64,000 nucleotides of DNA from Lachnocurva sp029100405 (GCA_046263755.1 JBJYZC010000001.1:215124-279123); one strand, 5' to 3'; positions 52,089 through 61,079 are shown, counted from the first letter of the stretch. The notes: a model not told the origin generated them from the letters alone. Numbers and translations: made by a program.

Positions 52089-52790
52089 TCAACGGTTCTT
52101 CAACCTCTTATCCAGTTTTACAGCAAGATGTGTTCCAATCGACTGGAAGACCTGGACCATAATGATCAGAAGGATCACGGCGCAGATCATAATCAGATAT
52201 TTGTAGCGATAATAGCCGTAGTTGATGGCAATCTTACCAAGTCCGCCACCGCCGATGACACCGCTCATGGCGGTATAACCGAGGATGGTCGTAATGGCGA
52301 TGGTAAAATTCGAGATCAAAGAAGGTACACTTTCCGGGATCAGAACCTTCCAGATGATCTGAAAGGGTGTGGCTCCCATGCTCTCGGCCGCTTCGATCAC
52401 GTTCGGATTGACTTCTCTCAAACTGGACTCCACAAGTCTTGCGACAAAAGGGAAGGATGCAATCACCAGTGGAATGATCGAGGGCCCGGTTCCTACAACC
52501 GTTCCCATGATAAGCCTTGTCAAAGGCATGACAACGATCATGAGGATCAAAAAGGGAACGGATCGAAGCAGGTTGATAAGGATATTTAAGAAAGACATCA
52601 GGCCCTTAGGCAGCGGAGCAATGCCTTTCTTCTCTCCAACGACCAGAAGAACGCCAAGGGGAAGACCGATCAGAATAGCAAAAAAGGTCGAAAGAATCGT
52701 TGCATAAAAAGTTTCCCAAGTCGCCTGAAGAAACTCCGTTGACAGGATCTCCCAGGTCTCCTGTAAGGATTCTGCTGAAAAAATACCCAT
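52089..52790 (-). CDS. metI: Methionine ABC transporter permease MetI
   Basis: A 233-residue permease with five membrane helices and the inner-membrane EAA-type loop (EAAESMGATPFQ) near 120-135. It serves MetN and MetQ. Its ATG directly follows the metN stop, behind GAGGAGG. Ends in a basic tail KLDKRLKNR. Confidence 0.95.
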   Translation of the reverse strand: MGIFSAESLQETWEILSTEFLQATWETFYATILSTFFAILIGLPLGVLLVVGEKKGIAPLPKGLMSFLNILINLLRSVPFLILMIVVMPLTRLIMGTVVGTGPSIIPLVIASFPFVARLVESSLREVNPNVIEAAESMGATPFQIIWKVLIPESVPSLISNFTIAITTILGYTAMSGVIGGGGLGKIAINYGYYRYKYLIMICAVILLIIMVQVFQSIGTHLAVKLDKRLKNR

Positions 52791-53789
52791 TTACTCTACC
52801 TCCTCGACTTCAATATCTTTGATCTTACGGATATAAGCGATGGCCCGGTCTACCGTTTCTTTACTGTCATCGATCCCCAGGATCATGGTTCCATAGGCCT
52901 TCTTCCCAATGCTTCTTGTAGAAGCGAAAAGAATGCTGGCCAGGATCCCTTCTTCTTGTGCCATCTGGGCGATCAGAGGCTTACTGGTCGCATAGGCTCC
53001 ATTATAAACGACACGGATCTTATGCATGGTCTTCGGGAATTCCGCATCCTGGAAGCCATCCGGATAGACCAGTCGTTTTGCCGCATCGGATTTGGGCTGG
53101 GAGAATACCTCCGTTACATTGCCCTCTTCCACGACCGAACCATGATCCAGGATAGCCACCCGGTTACAGATCTCTTCGACGACATTCATCTGATGGGTAA
53201 TAATGATCACGGTCAGTCCCATCTTGTCGTGGATGTCCCGGATCAGTTCCAGAATAGCATGGGTGGTCTTGGGATCCAGGGCCGAGGTTGCCTCATCGCA
53301 GAGGAGGACTTTAGGGTTCGTAGCCAAAGCTCTTGCAATTGCAATTCGCTGCTGCTGTCCGCCGGAAAGCTGGGCCGGGTATACATTTGCCTTGTCCGGA
53401 AGGCCTACCAGTTCCAAAAGCTCCCTGGCCTTCTTCTCAGCCTGGTCCTTGGGCGTTCCGGAAAGTTCCAGAGGAAAGCAGATATTCTTTAAACAGGTCC
53501 TCTGCATGAGGAGATTAAAGCTCTGGAAAATCATGGTGATGTTGCGGCGCTTCTCGCGAAGCTCAGCGGGACTGAGCTTTGTCATATCCACACCGTCCAC
53601 AAGCACGGCTCCATCGGTCGGGCTCTCCAGCATGTTGATGCAGCGGACCAAAGTCGACTTACCGGCTCCGCTCATGCCGATGATCCCGTAGATATCGCCG
53701 TCATTCACAGTCAGACTGATGTCTTTCAAGGCATCGACAGCCCCGTCTCCTGTCATAAAAGTTTTATTCAGATGATCTAACTGAATCAT
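52791..53789 (-). CDS. metN: Methionine ABC transporter ATPase MetN
   Basis: A 332-residue ABC ATPase with Walker A GMSGAGKST (38-46), signature LSGGQQQR (about 143-150), Walker B LCDEATSALD and a C-terminal NIL (ACT-like) domain from about 250, which in MetN senses intracellular methionine and inhibits transport. AGGAG precedes the ATG. Confidence 0.96.
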   Translation of the reverse strand: MIQLDHLNKTFMTGDGAVDALKDISLTVNDGDIYGIIGMSGAGKSTLVRCINMLESPTDGAVLVDGVDMTKLSPAELREKRRNITMIFQSFNLLMQRTCLKNICFPLELSGTPKDQAEKKARELLELVGLPDKANVYPAQLSGGQQQRIAIARALATNPKVLLCDEATSALDPKTTHAILELIRDIHDKMGLTVIIITHQMNVVEEICNRVAILDHGSVVEEGNVTEVFSQPKSDAAKRLVYPDGFQDAEFPKTMHKIRVVYNGAYATSKPLIAQMAQEEGILASILFASTRSIGKKAYGTMILGIDDSKETVDRAIAYIRKIKDIEVEEVE

Positions 53790-53874
53790 AGTTTACTCCT
53801 GATAATCCGGAAGGCGATGAATCGTCTTCCCTGTTTTTACACGACTTTTTTATTATACTCCTATATCCCAATAG

Positions 53875-53930
53875 AAAAAAAGCCACAAACAGAAGGTTTT
53901 CCGTTTCCGCAAAAATCCTTCTGTCTGTGG
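53875..53930 (-). terminator. Strong terminator between metQ and metN
   Basis: On the minus strand a 14-base stem (arms at 53917-53930 and 53883-53896, one G-U pair) is followed by CTTTTTTT. It lies after metQ and before metN. A TATAAT at 53852-53857 just past it may be the -10 of a separate metN promoter with poor -35. Confidence 0.8.
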
Positions 53931-53988
53931 TCTTTCCCTTCTGATTGGAATTTTGGAATCTGTTATTTCTGAATTTGGGACTTGGTCT

Positions 53989-54834
53989 TTATTTCTTCAG
54001 ATCATCCAGAGATTTCGACTTACCGCCGTAGATTCCCATCGGCTCTACATGGATGGTGGCTACAGAAACAACCTTTGTGCCATTTTCCTTATTGAAGTCA
54101 TCGAGATAAGGCTTGTGCTGGAAGTAGTTGGCATAGATCTCGCCGGAATCAACGACCTTGTTGGGCTGAACGTAATCCGTGAACTCTTTTACATCCAGCT
54201 TGATATTCTTTTCTGCCAGGATCTTGGCAGCTTCCTTCAGGATCTCTGCATGAGGAGTCGGGGAAGCAGCAACTGTGATGGTCGTTCCTGCCAGGCTGTC
54301 ATAATCAACGGAATCATCAAAGCCATTGCCCGGGTTATCAACGGTAGAAACGATGGCTCCATTATATTTCTTATTAATGTAGTCCTGAACCTGCTTGCTT
54401 TCCAGCGCCGCAACCAGAGCCTTGGTCTCCGGCTTGTCTTCGTTTCCGCTCTTTACGGCAATGATATTGCCATAAGCGGAGGAAGATCCCTCATGAGCCA
54501 GGGCATCCTTGGGATTTAACTTGGCATCCAGTGCATAGTTGGAATTAATGACTGCGTAATTCACGTCCTTTAAGACATTGGGGACCTGAGCGGCCTCAAC
54601 TTCCTTGAAGTCAACCTTGTAAGGATTCTCCTTGATATCCTTTACGGTTGCAGTGATCCCTGCATTATCCTTTAATTTGATGATGCCCTGTTCCTGAAGA
54701 AGCAGAAGGGCTCTGGCTTCGTTCGTTGTATCATTTGGAACAGCGATCGTTACTTTTTTGCTGCTGCCACAGCCGGCAAGAAGGCCAACTGCCGTAAGCG
54801 CGGTAAGAAGTAAAGCTAAAATCCTTTTTTTCAT
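53989..54834 (-). CDS. metQ: Methionine-binding lipoprotein MetQ
   Basis: A 281-residue periplasmic-type binding protein of the NlpA family. The signal ends in lipobox LLAGC (Cys22), followed by a GSSKK linker. The binding core has VKDIKENPYKVDF and NSNYA segments of the family. It is first in the metQ-metN-metI order and has an operator-like repeat upstream. The ligand is probably D/L-methionine. Confidence 0.94.
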   Translation of the reverse strand: MKKRILALLLTALTAVGLLAGCGSSKKVTIAVPNDTTNEARALLLLQEQGIIKLKDNAGITATVKDIKENPYKVDFKEVEAAQVPNVLKDVNYAVINSNYALDAKLNPKDALAHEGSSSAYGNIIAVKSGNEDKPETKALVAALESKQVQDYINKKYNGAIVSTVDNPGNGFDDSVDYDSLAGTTITVAASPTPHAEILKEAAKILAEKNIKLDVKEFTDYVQPNKVVDSGEIYANYFQHKPYLDDFNKENGTKVVSVATIHVEPMGIYGGKSKSLDDLKK

Positions 54835-54909
54835 AATCGATCCTCACTTTCTGTCCGGATCTCTCGATCCGTCATCACTTTTTCCTATGGAATTCGTCAG
54901 TTCTTTTGT

Positions 54910-54933
54910 ACAATCGATATCCTATACGATTGT
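54910..54933 (-). promoter_or_regulatory. Inverted repeat upstream of metQ
   Basis: ACAATCG (54910-54916) and CGATTGT (54927-54933) with ten bases between, 75-100 bases before the metQ start. Possible repressor site; no SAM riboswitch fits in the 150-base gap. Confidence 0.4.
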
Positions 54934-54966
54934 GTCTATTATGTAAACTACAAAAGATTTATTTCC

Positions 54967-54989
54967 AGATATAGGAAAAAGCTATATCT
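54967..54989. terminator. Hairpin at the end of the 97-residue gene
   Basis: AGATATAG (54967-54974) and CTATATCT (54982-54989) form a perfect eight-base stem touching the stop codon of the upstream minus-strand gene. A T-run follows only on the plus strand, so termination of the minus-strand gene is uncertain. Confidence 0.4.
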
Positions 54990-55281
54990 ATTTTTCAGAT
55001 TCTACAAAAAGGACCAGACCATGCTTTCTCGCGGCAGCCCTTGCTGCCTCTTTTTGACTTTCCGGAACGTCGATATAATAAATGTCACGATCGATGGCAT
55101 GTCCTGCCCCGAAATCCCGGGGATCGACCATGCCGCCGATGCCATTGATCCCGATTGAATCGGCAAGATAGTGGCCGCTTCGGACATGACGGATGCCCTC
55201 TTCCTTCAAAGCCTTCCTGATTTTCTGCCAGCTTTCTTTATCCTTCTTTTGATAGATCGTAACCTTCTTTTCTTTGAACAT
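54988..55281 (-). CDS. Small hypothetical protein in MoxR/VWA cassette
   Basis: A 97-residue soluble protein with no function I recognise. Its alternating pattern (a helix near 16-28 with the IRKALKEEGI form, a strand-rich middle, then YYIDVPESQKEAARAA near the end) distantly recalls DUF2007-like signal proteins, a weak likeness only. GGGAG precedes the ATG, and it overlaps the VWA gene by 44 bases in another frame, so it appears to belong with the cassette. Confidence 0.65.
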   Translation of the reverse strand: MFKEKKVTIYQKKDKESWQKIRKALKEEGIRHVRSGHYLADSIGINGIGGMVDPRDFGAGHAIDRDIYYIDVPESQKEAARAAARKHGLVLFVESEK

Positions 55282-57121
55282 TTCTGTCTCCCTTCTTCAC
55301 CAGAAGTTCCTGGATCAGCCGGCTGACACCGCCTGCAAGCTGGTCTACCTTTTCAATACGGACAAAATCACTGCCATAGATCCGCTTTACATTTTTCACA
55401 TAGAGATTGGGGCCGGTATAGATCGCGCCCAGAGTCAGGCCCTGCCTTCGAAGCTCTTTGACCGCATTTTCTGTATCCTGGACCCCTTCCTCGTTTCCAT
55501 AGCTGTGCCGGAAAATATCCTTGCCCTCCGCCGGGATCATGGTCGAGTCCGCCGGATTGGCATCCGTCATAATCAGAAGAAGATGCCATTTTCCATCCTT
55601 TTCTGCCGCGTTCTTTATCAGCCGCCCGGTCAAGGCCAGGGCCAGGCCATCCCGATTCCAGCCTGCTGCCGCATAAGAGAAGATTCCCGTTCGGTCCGGG
55701 CTGTCATAGTCCTTCAGGATCTGCACCACAGTAAAGCCACGCAGGGAATGAAAGTCCAGGATCCGGGACTCGACATGGATCCGGTTCAGGCTCTCGGCGA
55801 TCACATAAGCCTGGGCGGCAATACTTTCCTGATAGGGACTTCGGGAAGCCGATGCATCCAAAAGGAGGTCGACCGTCAGAGAATTCTCCACCTCGTCACC
55901 CGGCCGGTAAAAAACCTCCGGATCCCGCAATACCGGCATACGAAAAGTCTTCTTTGGATCCAGACGGCCGGCCCGTCCCAGGATCGGCAAGGGTTCAAAA
56001 AAACTCGAAAGAACCGTCTCAAGTTCTGCGGACAGTTTCTTCACACTGGCTTCAATCCCAAGAAGATTCTTCTGATAAAAGGCCTGGTTCCTTTTGGCCT
56101 GCTCTAAGACCTCCTGATCGACCAGCTCCTTTTCGGATAAATGTAGACCAACTTTTTCCTCTCCTCCTCTGCAATAAACGCTTGAGTCGAAGGCGGATAA
56201 TCCCGGATCCGTCTTGTTTTGGTCTGCATTTGTAAGCCAGAGACTGCAATATTGGTGGGGCCCCTTACAGAGATCATTTTCCATAAGTTTTCTCTCCCTG
56301 GGGGATAAGATGCAGGGGCCAAAGCAGCTTTCGATATAGGCCTGGTCGGCCTCACTCTTCTCGGCAATATGGCGGTCTTTTGCGCCTAGAAGGGAGGACT
56401 CCCGCTCTTCGCTGCCCCCGGAGGAAAGGTCCTGCCTCTGCAGGAGGGAATCGATATGGTGCGTTTCCCTATGAAGCATGCGTTCCAGGAGGTCTTTCAT
56501 CGGCCCGGTCGCCTGAAAGCCGTGCTCCAGATCCATCCGGTAGTCCGAAAAATGGAAGGCCAAAAAGAGGATCTCTTTTAAGCGGAGGATGAGATCATCG
56601 CTAGTAGGGCAAAAAGCCTCCTCCCCCATCTGTTCTATCAGAGAACAGACCTTTTTCTCATGGGAAGAAAGCCTGGGCTTTGGCCCACCGGCTACGCTCG
56701 ACCAATGGTATTTCTGCAGATCTAAAACCAAAGGATCCTTCATCATCATTTGCTGACGGGACAGGCGGGCATCCTCATTCAGATATCCATCCGCATATTC
56801 ACGCCGCAGGGAAGAAAGGACCGGCCGATGGGGCAGCTCTTTTGCATAGAGATAACTTTCTAAAGCCAGCCAGACCAGAGCATCGAAGTCCTCCGCTTTC
56901 TTCGCTGTCTGATAAGAGAGAAAAAAGCCGTTTAAGGCATCCCTATCCAGCCATTTCTGGGAGAGACCGATCACAAGATTCATATAATAGTCGGCCTGAT
57001 CCCTCCGGACAGCCAAAAAAGGCGGCTCGAGATCATAATCCCCCGCAGCCGCCCATACAATATTTAGCGCTCTTCTCTCGCCTGCACTGAAATGTCGATT
57101 CCAAAGATCACTTTCCTGCAT
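55238..57121 (-). CDS. VWA-domain protein paired with a MoxR-type ATPase
   Basis: A 627-residue protein. About 400 residues of helical, charged sequence are followed by a von Willebrand A domain (about 415-608) with the metal-ion site DASAS (422-426), an Asp near 491 and TD (519-520). NorD and CoxE-type partners of MoxR ATPases have this build: they act with the ATPase in metal insertion or complex maturation. Substrate unknown. The start is 12 bases after AAGGAGG and overlaps the ATPase gene by 14 bases. It lacks membrane helices. Confidence 0.82.
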   Translation of the reverse strand: MQESDLWNRHFSAGERRALNIVWAAAGDYDLEPPFLAVRRDQADYYMNLVIGLSQKWLDRDALNGFFLSYQTAKKAEDFDALVWLALESYLYAKELPHRPVLSSLRREYADGYLNEDARLSRQQMMMKDPLVLDLQKYHWSSVAGGPKPRLSSHEKKVCSLIEQMGEEAFCPTSDDLILRLKEILFLAFHFSDYRMDLEHGFQATGPMKDLLERMLHRETHHIDSLLQRQDLSSGGSEERESSLLGAKDRHIAEKSEADQAYIESCFGPCILSPRERKLMENDLCKGPHQYCSLWLTNADQNKTDPGLSAFDSSVYCRGGEEKVGLHLSEKELVDQEVLEQAKRNQAFYQKNLLGIEASVKKLSAELETVLSSFFEPLPILGRAGRLDPKKTFRMPVLRDPEVFYRPGDEVENSLTVDLLLDASASRSPYQESIAAQAYVIAESLNRIHVESRILDFHSLRGFTVVQILKDYDSPDRTGIFSYAAAGWNRDGLALALTGRLIKNAAEKDGKWHLLLIMTDANPADSTMIPAEGKDIFRHSYGNEEGVQDTENAVKELRRQGLTLGAIYTGPNLYVKNVKRIYGSDFVRIEKVDQLAGGVSRLIQELLVKKGDRNVQRKEGYDLSKEG

Positions 57122-58055
57122 GTTCGAAGAAAACCTCCTTCGAAGTCAAATCCCCCGGGATCCGTCCCTTGATGACATCCCGGATGACCGTTTCCTCATA
57201 AGGATCGAATGTTTTGTCCACGATGGTCATTTCCAGAGCCTCCCCTGTAGTCAGTCCCCGCCTCACAAGGTTCAGGCTGTCAAGAAGGCCTCTCAGATCC
57301 ACCGAGCGCTCGCTGACTTCCGCATTTTCCGCTTTTTTCTGAAGTTCAAAAAAGAGTTCCATGAACTGACTCTTGATATCTGAATTCAGATCCGGAAAAG
57401 ACTTTGTCAAAAGCCGATCCAGATCCTCCGGCCGGATCAGAGGCATCCTTAAGACAGCAAAACGGGACACCAGAGCTTCATTCAGCTCTCTGGTCCCGGC
57501 ATAGCCGTAATTCATGGTTCCGATAAAACGTGCTGCCGGATGCACTCGGATTCGATCATAGCCCGGCACATCGATGATACGGCGAAAATCCAGCGTCGAG
57601 TGAAGCACAGCCAGGGCTTCATTTTTCGCCATATTGACTTCATCCAAAACCGCAAAACCGCCGAGATTCGCGCTTTCATAAATAGGCCCCGGCCGGAAGA
57701 CGACCCGCTCACCATCATAAGTATCCGTACCGATCAAATATGCGGCATCGACATTGGAATGGAAACTGACATTCCACTGAGGCCTGCCGAAAAGATAAGT
57801 CAGACAATCCGCCAGGACATTCTTTCCTGTTGCCTTCGGCCCTGTCAAAAGGAGGTTGCTGCCCGAAAGCAGGGCTGCCACAGCCCGATTCCAAACCTCT
57901 TTCCCATAATAAATGTAAACCGGCTCCGGGATCCTCTCCGAAAGCTTTTCCTGTCCGCCGGCGAGATCCGCATCATATTTCTGATGAAATTCCTTCAGTC
58001 CTTCCATTAAAGGATCTGAAAGGCCGGCTTCTTCTGCCATCTCTAACCAGGTCAT
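57108..58055 (-). CDS. MoxR/NorQ-type AAA+ ATPase
   Basis: A 315-residue AAA+ protein with Walker A GPKATGKN (72-79), where the usual Thr or Ser after Lys is Asn, Walker B FAVLDEVN (134-141), sensor 1 GTMNYG (179-184) and an Arg finger near 198. This is the CbbQ/NorQ-like group working with VWA partners. The altered Walker A may be common in this subgroup, but nucleotide binding is not certain. It lies 20 bases after the membrane protein gene and overlaps the VWA gene. Confidence 0.85.
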   Translation of the reverse strand: MTWLEMAEEAGLSDPLMEGLKEFHQKYDADLAGGQEKLSERIPEPVYIYYGKEVWNRAVAALLSGSNLLLTGPKATGKNVLADCLTYLFGRPQWNVSFHSNVDAAYLIGTDTYDGERVVFRPGPIYESANLGGFAVLDEVNMAKNEALAVLHSTLDFRRIIDVPGYDRIRVHPAARFIGTMNYGYAGTRELNEALVSRFAVLRMPLIRPEDLDRLLTKSFPDLNSDIKSQFMELFFELQKKAENAEVSERSVDLRGLLDSLNLVRRGLTTGEALEMTIVDKTFDPYEETVIRDVIKGRIPGDLTSKEVFFEHAGK

Positions 58056-58075
58056 ACCGCACCTCTGATCTAAAT

Positions 58076-59083
58076 TTACTGATAATCACTCACCAGAAAG
58101 AGAGGCTTTACGACAACAACTTCATCATATTCCTTCTGGCTGACTTGAACCGAAGCATTCAAGGCTTTCAGATCTTCCTTCACAAGTTCCAATGCTTCAT
58201 CACATGTCTCGCAGCGACCCATGCGAATGGCCCGGATCATGCGCTCGATCACAATGGGATGGGCATATTGTGCCGGAAGCGGAAAATGAGGTATCTTCTG
58301 AATGAAGTTCTCGCTGTCCGCCCGGGCCTCTTCCCACTCTCTGGCCGCCGCCTTATTATTTCTTGTTCTGGTCGGGAGAATTCCCGTCGCCATGATGGTA
58401 AAGAGGAAGGCGATACCGAAGAGGACGAAATAGAGAGCAACTGCGCTATGTTTTAAGAAAAGGAAAATGCCTGCAATCATTGCAACAACAGCCATGGAAC
58501 AAACGACCCCTGCCAGGATCTTATAGGTCGGACTGATACCCTCCAGCACCCTCTTCTGCTTGGCAGCAGAGGCCAGATGGTTATAGATCGCCGGTTTCTT
58601 CTTCAATTCTTCTTCATATCTTCTGAGATCGCGGATGGACTTTTCTGCGGTATCCGAAAGATCGGTCTTATATTTCCGCTCCTCTTCCAGAGCCTCCCGC
58701 TTCATAGCCTGTTCTTCCTTGATGCTGTGGGTCGGGATCTCAGGATGATTCTTCTCCATCTGGGACAGAAGGATGTCCACATTCTGCTCATATTTGAAGT
58801 TACATTGAAATTCCCGGCCGTTTCTTAATTTTACCATGAGGTAGGCCATAGAGCCGAAAACTCCCTTGCCGGAAAAGCCGCCCTTACTCATGGCAACCCT
58901 CTTCCAAACTCTCGCAATGTCCTCGTATCTCGCATAATAACGCCGGTCAATAAAGAAGCTATTGAAATACAGGGCCTGATTGCCAAGACCACAAGGGCCG
59001 ATTTTCACGGATGTCTTCTTATCCAATTTCAATTCATCATCTGTCAGAGGATGGGTGCCGGTTAAGACAGGTTTCAAAATCAT
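58076..59083 (-). CDS. Two-helix membrane protein of unknown function heading the MoxR/VWA cassette
   Basis: A 335-residue protein. The first 110 residues are beta-rich and may be a PH-like fold; then a coiled-coil-like charged stretch (115-165), two membrane helices (about 187-210 and 214-236) and a C-terminal domain with a CxxC pair (C291, C294). GGAGG precedes the ATG. Its position directly before the AAA+ and VWA genes suggests a membrane receptor or scaffold, an inference only. Confidence 0.72.
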   Translation of the reverse strand: MILKPVLTGTHPLTDDELKLDKKTSVKIGPCGLGNQALYFNSFFIDRRYYARYEDIARVWKRVAMSKGGFSGKGVFGSMAYLMVKLRNGREFQCNFKYEQNVDILLSQMEKNHPEIPTHSIKEEQAMKREALEEERKYKTDLSDTAEKSIRDLRRYEEELKKKPAIYNHLASAAKQKRVLEGISPTYKILAGVVCSMAVVAMIAGIFLFLKHSAVALYFVLFGIAFLFTIMATGILPTRTRNNKAAAREWEEARADSENFIQKIPHFPLPAQYAHPIVIERMIRAIRMGRCETCDEALELVKEDLKALNASVQVSQKEYDEVVVVKPLFLVSDYQ

Positions 59084-59160
59084 TTCGTTCCTCCTAATCT
59101 ATCCTTAGTACAATCATAGCACTTCTTTTGAAAGCTATAAAAGCTATGTGAAGCTATGAT

Positions 59161-59197
59161 TTAAAAATAGCGGAAGGCAGTGGGCCCTCCGCTATTT
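59161..59197 (-). terminator. Terminator of cstA
   Basis: AAATAGCGGA (59165-59174) and TCCGCTATTT (59188-59197) form a ten-base stem with a 13-base loop; on the minus strand the stem runs into five T. It lies just after the cstA stop. Confidence 0.82.
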
Positions 59198-59219
59198 GCC
59201 GGCGATTAATAATTCCTTC

Positions 59220-60704
59220 TTATGCTGTTGCTGTCTTCCTGGTTCTTGCCGTTGTAAGGAAGATGATCAGGCATACCAGTGCGAAAATCAATCCGACCGG
59301 ATATGCAACAGCGGTATTCATACGCAGAGCCTTGATCATGCCCAGGCACTCAGGTGCCATGACGAAGTAGGTGCAGGTAACGGCTGACATAAATACTGCA
59401 GGGATCGCAGCAACCCAGTAGTTTTTCTTTTCCTGAGCCAGGAAGGCTGCGCCACACCAGAGAACCAGCATAGCCAGTGTCTGGTTGGACCAGGAGAAAT
59501 ATCTCCAGATCACGGTATAGTCCAGAAGGCCGAAGGCCTGACCGAAACCAAGGAAGCAGCCGACTGCGAAGCAGGGGATGCAAAGTTTCAGACGGTTGAC
59601 AAAACTCTTCTGATCCAGACCGATCCAGTCAGACAGAGTCAGACGGGCAGAGCGGAAGGCGGTATCGCCGGAAGTGATCGGGCAGACAACAACACCGATC
59701 ATTGCAAGGACAACACCTACGGTGCCCATGGTCTTGATGCAGACATCATAGATGGCTGCAGGCTGGCCCTTTGTAAGGACTTCTGCAAGTCCGGTATTGA
59801 GACCACCGGTGACCTTATAGAGTGCACATCCTGCGGATGCCCAGATCAGAGCGATGATACCTTCGGCAACCATTGCGCCATAGAATACGAAGTGGCCCTG
59901 TTTCTCGCTCTTCAGGCAGCGGGCCATCAGAGGAGACTGTGTGGAATGGAATCCGGAACATGCGCCGCAGGCAACGGTGATGAACATGAAGGACCAGATC
60001 GGCATATGAGACGGATGCATGTTGTAGAAACGACTCCAGAGTTCCGGAATCTGATAACCATGTGCCGGCAGGCCAAAGGCAACACCGATTGCCATAATGA
60101 TAAGACAGATACCGAAAATCGGATAGATTTTACCAATGATCTTATCAATAGAAATAAAGGTTGCGATGAAGTAATAAGCGAAAATAATCACAAGCCAGGT
60201 GACTGTCGAAGCGAAAATTCCGCCGTTTCCGACATGCTTCGGATCGATCAGCTCGACCAGAAGTCCCGCAGGTCCAACCGCAAATACGGTACCAACCATG
60301 ATCAGGAGAATGACGGAGAAGAAACGCATGATCCACTGCATGACTTTACCGAGATAAATACCGGTAACCTCGGCAATGGAATCACCATTGTTCCGTTCTG
60401 AAAGCATTCCGGAGAAGTAATCGTGAACGCCTCCTGCAAAAATCGTACCGAATGTGATCCAAAGGAAAACAACCGGTCCCCAGAGGGCGCCTTGCAGTGC
60501 ACCGAAGATAGGTCCAAGACCTGCGATGTTCAACAATTGAACAAGGAACATCTTCCATTCCGGCATTACGACATAATCGACACCATCGTTGATCTTGACT
60601 GCCGGAGTTTCTCGATCATCGGGACCGAAGGTCTTCTCTACAAGCTTACCGTATGTGAAGTAACCCCCGATCAGGATAAGGAGACAAATCAAAAAACTAA
60701 CCAT
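59220..60704 (-). CDS. cstA: Carbon starvation protein CstA family transporter
   Basis: A 494-residue membrane protein with about 13-14 helices and the CstA signature segments (GPIFGALQGALWGP, FWSFMFITVACGACSGFHST-like, then QMIGVVVCPITSGDTAFRS). Relatives take up peptides or pyruvate. The length is the short form, lacking the C-terminal extension of E. coli CstA. AAGGAG lies nine bases before the ATG. Controlled by its own promoter with a palindrome in the leader. Confidence 0.93.
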   Translation of the reverse strand: MVSFLICLLILIGGYFTYGKLVEKTFGPDDRETPAVKINDGVDYVVMPEWKMFLVQLLNIAGLGPIFGALQGALWGPVVFLWITFGTIFAGGVHDYFSGMLSERNNGDSIAEVTGIYLGKVMQWIMRFFSVILLIMVGTVFAVGPAGLLVELIDPKHVGNGGIFASTVTWLVIIFAYYFIATFISIDKIIGKIYPIFGICLIIMAIGVAFGLPAHGYQIPELWSRFYNMHPSHMPIWSFMFITVACGACSGFHSTQSPLMARCLKSEKQGHFVFYGAMVAEGIIALIWASAGCALYKVTGGLNTGLAEVLTKGQPAAIYDVCIKTMGTVGVVLAMIGVVVCPITSGDTAFRSARLTLSDWIGLDQKSFVNRLKLCIPCFAVGCFLGFGQAFGLLDYTVIWRYFSWSNQTLAMLVLWCGAAFLAQEKKNYWVAAIPAVFMSAVTCTYFVMAPECLGMIKALRMNTAVAYPVGLIFALVCLIIFLTTARTRKTATA

Positions 60705-60748
60705 TTCCCAATACTCCTTCCCATATAAAAGAATTGTAACATTTTCAC

Positions 60749-60762
60749 AAAGGATATCCTTT
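60749..60762 (-). promoter_or_regulatory. Palindrome in the cstA leader
   Basis: AAAGGATATCCTTT is a perfect 14-base palindrome between the promoter and the cstA Shine-Dalgarno. Possible operator. Confidence 0.5.
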
Positions 60763-60778
60763 GCTTCCCTACTGTTTT

Positions 60779-60807
60779 ATTGTAATTCACCAATAATTCG
60801 ATTGCAA
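60779..60807 (-). promoter_or_regulatory. Sigma-A promoter of cstA
   Basis: On the minus strand TTGCAA (60802-60807) and TACAAT (60779-60784) are 17 bases apart. Confidence 0.75.
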
Positions 60808-60960
60808 TATGTAATTCATTCCATCTTGTATGTGTTTCTGTACAATGAGCGATTTTACATCCAATCCAGTTATGACATTGAATTTATTTCACCGATGCCG
60901 TTTCTCAAAACAGCATCGTCTTGCTTTCACATATGGTTTTCAGGAGATTTTGGGCGACGC
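60808..60960. other. Intergenic stretch between cstA promoter and lon terminator
   Basis: About 150 bases with no gene seen. It holds one hairpin (CGATGC/GCATCG arms near 60892-60918) and the start of a 33-bp duplication that ends in the lon terminator. Confidence 0.5.
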
Positions 60961-61020
60961 TAAAAAAATCCTATGCCACTTTTTGGGCGAATCTAAAAAA
61001 ATCCTCTGCCACTTTTTGGG
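60961..61020 (-). repeat. 33-bp duplication containing half of the lon terminator
   Basis: A TAAAAAAATCCT-ATGCC-type block at 60961 recurs at 60994, both followed by ACTTTTTGGG. Only the second copy has the matching right arm of the terminator. Confidence 0.7.
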
Positions 61021-61033
61021 GCAGAGGATTTTT
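60995..61033 (-). terminator. Rho-independent terminator after lon
   Basis: A perfect 14-base stem (AAAAATCCTCTGCC at 60997-61010, GGCAGAGGATTTTT at 61020-61033) with a nine-base loop. T-runs on both ends allow either direction; lon, ending at 61249, is the gene served. Confidence 0.85.
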
Positions 61034-61079
61034 CGTACAACCTATTGATCTAAATGACTTACAATTGCTTATTTACGTA

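Noticed and set aside
54835..54987. SAM riboswitch or T-box before metQ
   Set aside because: The gap is about 150 bases and shows none of the conserved S-box or T-box segments, only a short inverted repeat and a hairpin.
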